Below, in pieces: positions 58,601-64,000 of a DNA stretch of 64,000 bases. A program made the translations under genes and the position numbers. Each line of letters opens with the position of its first letter. The stretch's first letter is position 1. The notes under the pieces are model-generated. The model did not search any database. It saw only the letters and a list, made by a program, of their open reading frames with translations, and was not told the origin of the DNA. Origin of the DNA: Cyanoderma ruficeps (lineage: Eukaryota > Chordata > Aves > Passeriformes > Timaliidae); NCBI GenBank assembly GCA_008694505.1, contig VZDJ01007755.1, positions 6,350,936 to 6,414,935 on the forward strand. Reading direction: 5' to 3'.

Positions 58601-61600
58601 GTCTGTTTCATTACCCATTTTCCTTGGAAAAGACAATGTGATTTATAATATGTATCTTTATAGCCTTTCGAAGAACACCTATTTCTTCAGAGAAATGTCA
58701 TGGGATATATTTAAAACCAGAAATTTTAGAGATCTGACGCTACTTTGCTTTGCTGGAAGTATGGGCTCACAGTTCTCCTTATGAGGGGATATCTACAATG
58801 AAATGGCTAATCTTGTGAATAATTTTGTGGATGTTAAAGTATGACCTCTGTTCTGCGTAGACTGTGAAGAGAAGCTCCCACATACATTTATCTCCTCATG
58901 CCCAACACCTTCCTCTTCAGGATTCTGGAAATTGACATTCTAGCAGAGGTTTCTGTCTCTGTCACCATGCTTATTTAAGTAAATGGCAATAAATCTTTGA
59001 TGTCTATGAGGCAGGATAAAATCTTGTGTGAACACCCAGCACTCACATCTTCCCTCATCTCAAGAACCTTGCTGACATCTGACTTAACACCTTACATGTC
59101 CACCTCACTCAAACTCTTAATAAAGCACAGATATGTGACAGCAAGGAGGTATAATGGTGAAGAAAAGGAGGTGAATATAAGGTTGGATTAAAGGTGTAGT
59201 GCTATAGACAAGATCAGGTAAGCTATTTTTCTGTGCAAGTTTTTCCTGTATCTCAGTCCAAGCAGCTGTTGAGGCAAGCAGTGTGAAGCACAGGAGATTA
59301 GGGGCAAAAATATATTTGAACTAGCAGATACTTGGAAAAACTACAGTCTTATCTGAGCTTGGTGAGAAGACCCTGAGAAATTACATGGACTGGAGAAACA
59401 CCAGTGACATGGCAAACAAGGGAATGGCTACTGGTTTCGAAAGAAAAACAGTTGATTATATTTTGTCCGAAAAGGAAAGATTTTAGTCCTGACTGGTTTT
59501 TTGTGTTTGAGGTTACTTATGAAAACCACTTAGCACAGAGCAGATTAGATCCTGGCACTGTTGTGCTGTCATCACTGTAAATTCATTAATGTTTCACTGA
59601 ACTGTTCTAATGCCATTAGACTGCCCTGTGTCACATGTGTTGTGTCTGTGAATGCTCTCTTTGTCTCCCTGCATAGCAAGGAAGGTGAAAGGCACTGGAA
59701 TTGAACTGATTCCTCAAGCTGAGAATCTTTGCAATCATAAATAAAGTAAGTTGCTTCAGCTTAACATTCATTGCCTCCTTTTTCATTTAAAAGCAGATGT
59801 CAGCACAAGGAGAAGGCAGGTGCAGAGTGGTTCTTTCAGCTGCTTTTGAAGGAAAGCAGGAAGTAAATAAGTCACAGGGAGCCGTGCTGTTTGGATCTTT
59901 AGAAAGCATTTATAGCTTCTAGATACATTCCTGCTAATGAGGGTGTGAGATGCCAGCTCTTTGGAAGTTAGAGCATGCACTATTGCACTCTCATCAATTC
60001 TGATGGATGCAGTGTGTATGGGAATATAATTTAAACATGAGGATATGAGGAATGATTTATTAAGTTACCACAGAAAGTACTTAAGAAAAAGATGTCTAGT
60101 ACTAGAAAAAATGTCTAGAGTAGTTGAATGTTATATAAACTACAAAATCTGTTATAAACTGAAAACCCCCCATTGGATGCTCACCATACACTGCAGCACT
60201 GTCTGAAGCTTCATATAAATACCCTGAATAGTAGCTGTAAAATATTACAATTTACAACAGCCAAACTCCTGAACCTAATGAAGGCCACAAACTGATTGTT
60301 GCCAATCGAATTATTGCTGTTAAAGCCAGCAGCAATGTTATCTGAGAGCATACTATGTTTGAGTGCGTGGTGAGAATCTGACTACTGCCATTCCCTCCCC
60401 TAGGCAATCCAATTTCCACACAAAATAGTGTCCTTTTTTAATGAGGGTGAGATCAGACACCATATGATCCACGGTCTCTACAAGATGCCAGGCTGAGGTG
60501 AGCAGAAAAGAATAAACAGCACTATAGCCTCTCTCTCCTCTCTTTCCACATCTATTGAGTCTGATGTGGGTGAAAACACGCTATTCTTTGTAAAGAGCTG
60601 GCACAATTTGCCCTCATTAGCAAAGCATGCCCACTTTTTCGCCACTCTTGCAGTACCTCATTTAAAATACCACACTGCAGGGATTTTGCAGTGTCTGGGT
60701 TTTTAACTATGAAAGGAGAAGTTTACAAGAAAAATGCCTGCAGCTTCCTGGGCTTGATGCACTGCATTGTCTGGCATGGATTTCACGCTCCCTGTGACAC
60801 TGAAAAAGCACTGCCACAGAAAAACTTGCTTTGATGCCCCGTGCTAGCAAAGAAGTTCTGTGACAAACAAGCTTTTAATCCTGTATTTCCACACTTTTAC
60901 TAAGCAAATTGCAACTTGACAAAGCTGTGTGTCAATGACTGTGCCAAAAGTTCAGCCCTGAACAGAGATGGTAAAAGAGGGCAGGAGAGAAAGTGCTCAC
61001 AGGAAGCAGACAGAAGAATTGTACTTTAGAAGCTTTGTCAGTGCTTTGATTTAGTGCCATCAGTCCTACTGCAGCAGGCCTTCCACTGAGTGCAAGTGCA
61101 GACAGTCCAGGAAAACTCCCAAGAAGCTATAAATGACGCTTGCGACCTGAAAAGTATCTTCTGCCTCCCTGAATTCTAAGGAGGGATCTGCCAAAGCAAA
61201 AAATATGCCTGGATTCAGGAGGAGCCTGTCCTTTTGTGTGATAAGGTCTCTATGGAAAGAACTGTAGTGTAATCAAAGTACATAAGTAGCCAAATCTCAG
61301 CATCAGATTTTCAGGAAAAAGCCCTGCTGGCCCCTTCCATGTGATGCCAGGCCACATGTGTCACAGGGAACAGCTGCTGAGGAGACATCTTCTGCATGAA
61401 GGGAACACCCAGCACCAAAATGCATGTTAACATACCCAAGACAGAGTTTTTCAGTGCCAAAATTAACAGTTTGGGAAGCAGTACAGGAATGTAAGTAGCA
61501 GAGGACCTTTTCTGCTTACCTGAAAGTCGTCTTGTTGCCAGAAATCTTCACAATATCCTGAAGTATTTCACTGTCTCCTGGTGCTACTCCTCGGTTCCTT

Positions 61601-62090
61601 TTTCAGATGAAGAGAGGCTGAGCTTATCTGCTTTGCTCATGCAGATACAACAAAGCACAGTATGCTACGAACTAACTCCCTTCCTGTGGAACAAACATTA
61701 GGAAGCAGCTGAAGAGACATTCAAGACTCCCGTGTTTCAATGTAAACCAGAAAATGCCTGTTTTCAGATTCTTAAACAGGAGGGTGCAAACTGTGTTATA
61801 CAATAATCACAATAATAAAATGTCTGATATCAAACTCTTCTTTTTAGTGAAGAAATCTTCTCTGATGCTTTTCCCCCTGCCCTTTTTATACAAAATTGAA
61901 GTACACAGATGCATTGTAGGACATTGATAAAGTATTAGAGCCACTGCATGGCTCTAAATTACTGCACAGAAATCTGGAGGATTTTTGGAAAATATTTCTT
62001 ATTCAATGTGGGAAAGTATTTTTATTTTTAATGGTAGCTGTTTGAAGTTGTTCAGTGGCTTGGAAAGTTACCAGTTTCTTTTCATTTCTG

Positions 62091-62141
62091 AATGAAATGA
62101 AATGAAATGAAATGNGAAATGAAATGAAATGAAATGAAATG
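62091..62141. repeat. (AAATG)n pentanucleotide array with one N
   Basis: About ten tandem ATGAA/AAATG units run through 62091-62141, broken by a single N at 62115 that also shifts the unit phase. A TTCATTTC just upstream is complementary to the unit. The true length may be larger than assembled. Confidence 0.92.
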
Positions 62142-63116
62142 TTCAGAATATGAACATTTCTGTGGCTATGCAAGTTCTCAGTTTTTTGAGGCTGTGGTTC
62201 TTTTTACCACACATCTAATCTGAGCCAAGTACCACATTGTTTTTGATGATATTATCACCCTGGAAGAATACTAATTCAGGAAATCAGTGTTCAATGTTCC
62301 TATACAAAACATTTAAATTAGAACAAAATCAGTTGCTTTTTCCCAGTTAGCTACATGACACATGATTAATGATTGGTAAAATATAAGTCTGAATGGAAAT
62401 ACCTCCTCTTCCAAGGTTCCAGTTGATCAGTTTTGAATTGCCAGACTGAGCATGTGAGCTAAGAGCCTCTTTAGCAGCATTACAGCGACACACTGCCTGT
62501 CATTTACTGCCTGTCCCCCTTTTTAGTACTTGTTCCTTCGTAATTATTATCTGCAGTTGGCCACTGGACTTTGAAACTGCAAACTGCTTTCCATATCTTT
62601 TGTTTCCTGCTGTATATACATTGAAATCACACGGTTTGTTATCTGTCACTAAGATTACAAGCAGTGTGACTTAAAAGGAGAAAGGCAGAAAAATGTCAAT
62701 GAAAATAGGGAGCTCTTTAGTGACTGTAAAATGTGACACATCTCTGTAACCAAAAATAGAGCAATAGTACTTGGAATCTGCTGCTGATTCAGTGGTGAAT
62801 AGAAAAAAAATAGTAGAAATAAGTAGAAAAAGAAAACAAATATTGATATGTAGGAGAAATTTCAGGATATAAAAATACTGATGTGCACTTCGGGAAAAAT
62901 CAATAACCAAGTTTCACACAAATTTGTAACAATTTTTAAACTACATTAATTAGAGAAGAAACTCAAAGCCATTACTGGCTGAGACTGTGCATTTTGTGAA
63001 GGTGATAAAGAGATAAAATATTAATAAATATTTTAGGAGTTTTATTTTTGGGGAGGAGTGTGATTTGCTTACATCATAAGTGGTTAAAGAATTTTTCTTT
63101 TTATTAATGAAAAATT

Positions 63117-63140
63117 AATACCACTTAGTTAAGTGGTATT
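63117..63140. repeat. Perfect palindrome, 11-bp arms with 2-bp centre
   Basis: The left arm AATACCACTTA (63117-63127) and right arm TAAGTGGTATT (63130-63140) are exact reverse complements around GT. A further TAAGTGG lies 50 bp upstream (63077-63083). It could form a cruciform or be a dimeric protein site; no factor is assigned. Confidence 0.95.
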
Positions 63141-64000
63141 GTGCAATAACATAAAGCTAAAATCTGATTTAAATGTATGTACCTAGATAGGAAATTACCA
63201 GATTCTTGCAGAACTCAGGAGTTTTACTAGAACTGGCTCAACAGACCCTCAGTGTGTTCTGTAAATTTTTAACAAATACAGGAAAATGTTACATGACATA
63301 AATAATGTTAGCAGTCTGTAAATATTAAAGAAAAAAGAAAGAAATGAGATAATTTAGGTAATTACTCTTCGGTTTGACAAAAGGAGCAGAAAAACTACAA
63401 AAAATATGAGAGCACAGTTATAAAAACTTGATGTAGAGAACTAATGCTAGTGACAATAGTTTTACTAGAAATGTGTCTTGTCAAAGGAACCTATAATGAG
63501 ATTACAGATTTGTTGAGGCACACGATTTACTAGTTTACTAGTGTAAAAAAACTGATTAAAAAGGAACACTAGGACTCATTCAAATGAATGGCATTTTAGG
63601 TCAACATAATGCAAAATCATAATGCAGTCTGCCCACATTCTGTAGACTAGCTCCTGGATACCCTGACTCACAAAGAGGATTTAATGTTTGTACTAAATTG
63701 CAGCAAACAAGAGCCAATATTTGATTCAACAGCAGAAAAAGCCCAATGTGAATCCTAAATGCACAGATAGAAAAGAAATAAATGTATACCTAGAGGTGAA
63801 ACAAGAGCTACACAGGAGAATTCCAGTGTCCGTATTTTTAAAATGAAAAATAGGAAAATGTCCAGAAAAAAGCTAAACCCAAGATATCTTGGTCTTAACC
63901 CTCTAGTAAGAGTTAGTGAGCTCCTTTTGTTTAGACCTCACAGAGGTGGCCAGACTAACACAGGTGAGTACATTAGAGAGAAAACACACAGCAATAAAGC

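Larger units (their letters stand above)
56781..64000. other. Intergenic to right edge, no gene seen
   Basis: About 7.2 kb of non-coding sequence. It contains A-rich and T-rich runs near 57.51 and 57.74 kb, an AAATG pentanucleotide array at 62.1 kb and a perfect palindrome at 63.12 kb. No CR1, exon or RNA gene is recognised. There is no CpG island, so the 5' end of a neighbouring gene is not reached. Confidence 0.55.

Noticed and set aside
1..64000. CRISPR arrays, rRNA, operons, riboswitches, integrons
   Set aside because: The sequence is vertebrate nuclear DNA; no regularly spaced direct repeats or bacterial-type gene organisation are present.

Overview
The window is vertebrate nuclear DNA, almost certainly from a bird. 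At least twelve CR1-type non-LTR retrotransposon copies are recognisable. They show the avian CR1 3' consensus (a 'ggttggaagggacct' type box followed by ATTCTGTG-like octamers), the GC-poor intergenic sequence carries no bacterial-type gene density, and one large CpG island is present. Species cannot be fixed from sequence alone. The N runs show it is a draft or scaffolded assembly.

The only protein-coding exon I can support is the first coding exon of RAB2A on the minus strand (coding part 6627-6672, phase-1 donor at 6625-6626). It sits in a CpG-island promoter of about 6.3-7.1 kb. Everything left of it (1-6626) is therefore the 5' part of RAB2A intron 1. Exons 2 onward would lie beyond the left edge. 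Everything right of about 7.1 kb is upstream intergenic DNA.

Region by region: 1-6626 is RAB2A intron 1, unique sequence with one CR1 fragment at its end. 6310-7090 is the CpG island, promoter and 5' UTR. 7100-10200 holds two CR1 fragments. 10.2-21.9 kb is AT-rich non-coding DNA with a small tandem duplication. 21.9-23.4 kb is a head-to-head pair of CR1 elements, one with a decayed reverse transcriptase still showing a FADD motif. 23.4-34.2 kb has three more CR1 fragments, an LTR-like segment near 25.2 kb, and an assembly gap beside poly-T near 33.65 kb. 34.2-44.2 kb has two CR1 fragments and an LTR-like promoter/poly(A) arrangement on the minus strand near 40.5 kb. 44.2-53.9 kb is repeat-poor, with a 73-nt uninterrupted alternating purine-pyrimidine tract. 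53.9-56.8 kb is the longest CR1 block, again two elements head to head, and the plus copy contains two perfect long inverted repeats. 56.8-64 kb is unique non-coding DNA with a pentanucleotide array and a short perfect palindrome.

I found no new multi-gene system. The most unusual signals are the two near-perfect hairpins inside the 55 kb CR1 copy, the Z-DNA-prone tract at 48.8 kb, the two LTR-like regulatory segments and the long stop-free extension upstream of the RAB2A start. From mammalian gene order the next gene upstream of RAB2A would be CA8, but no CA8 exon is visible here.
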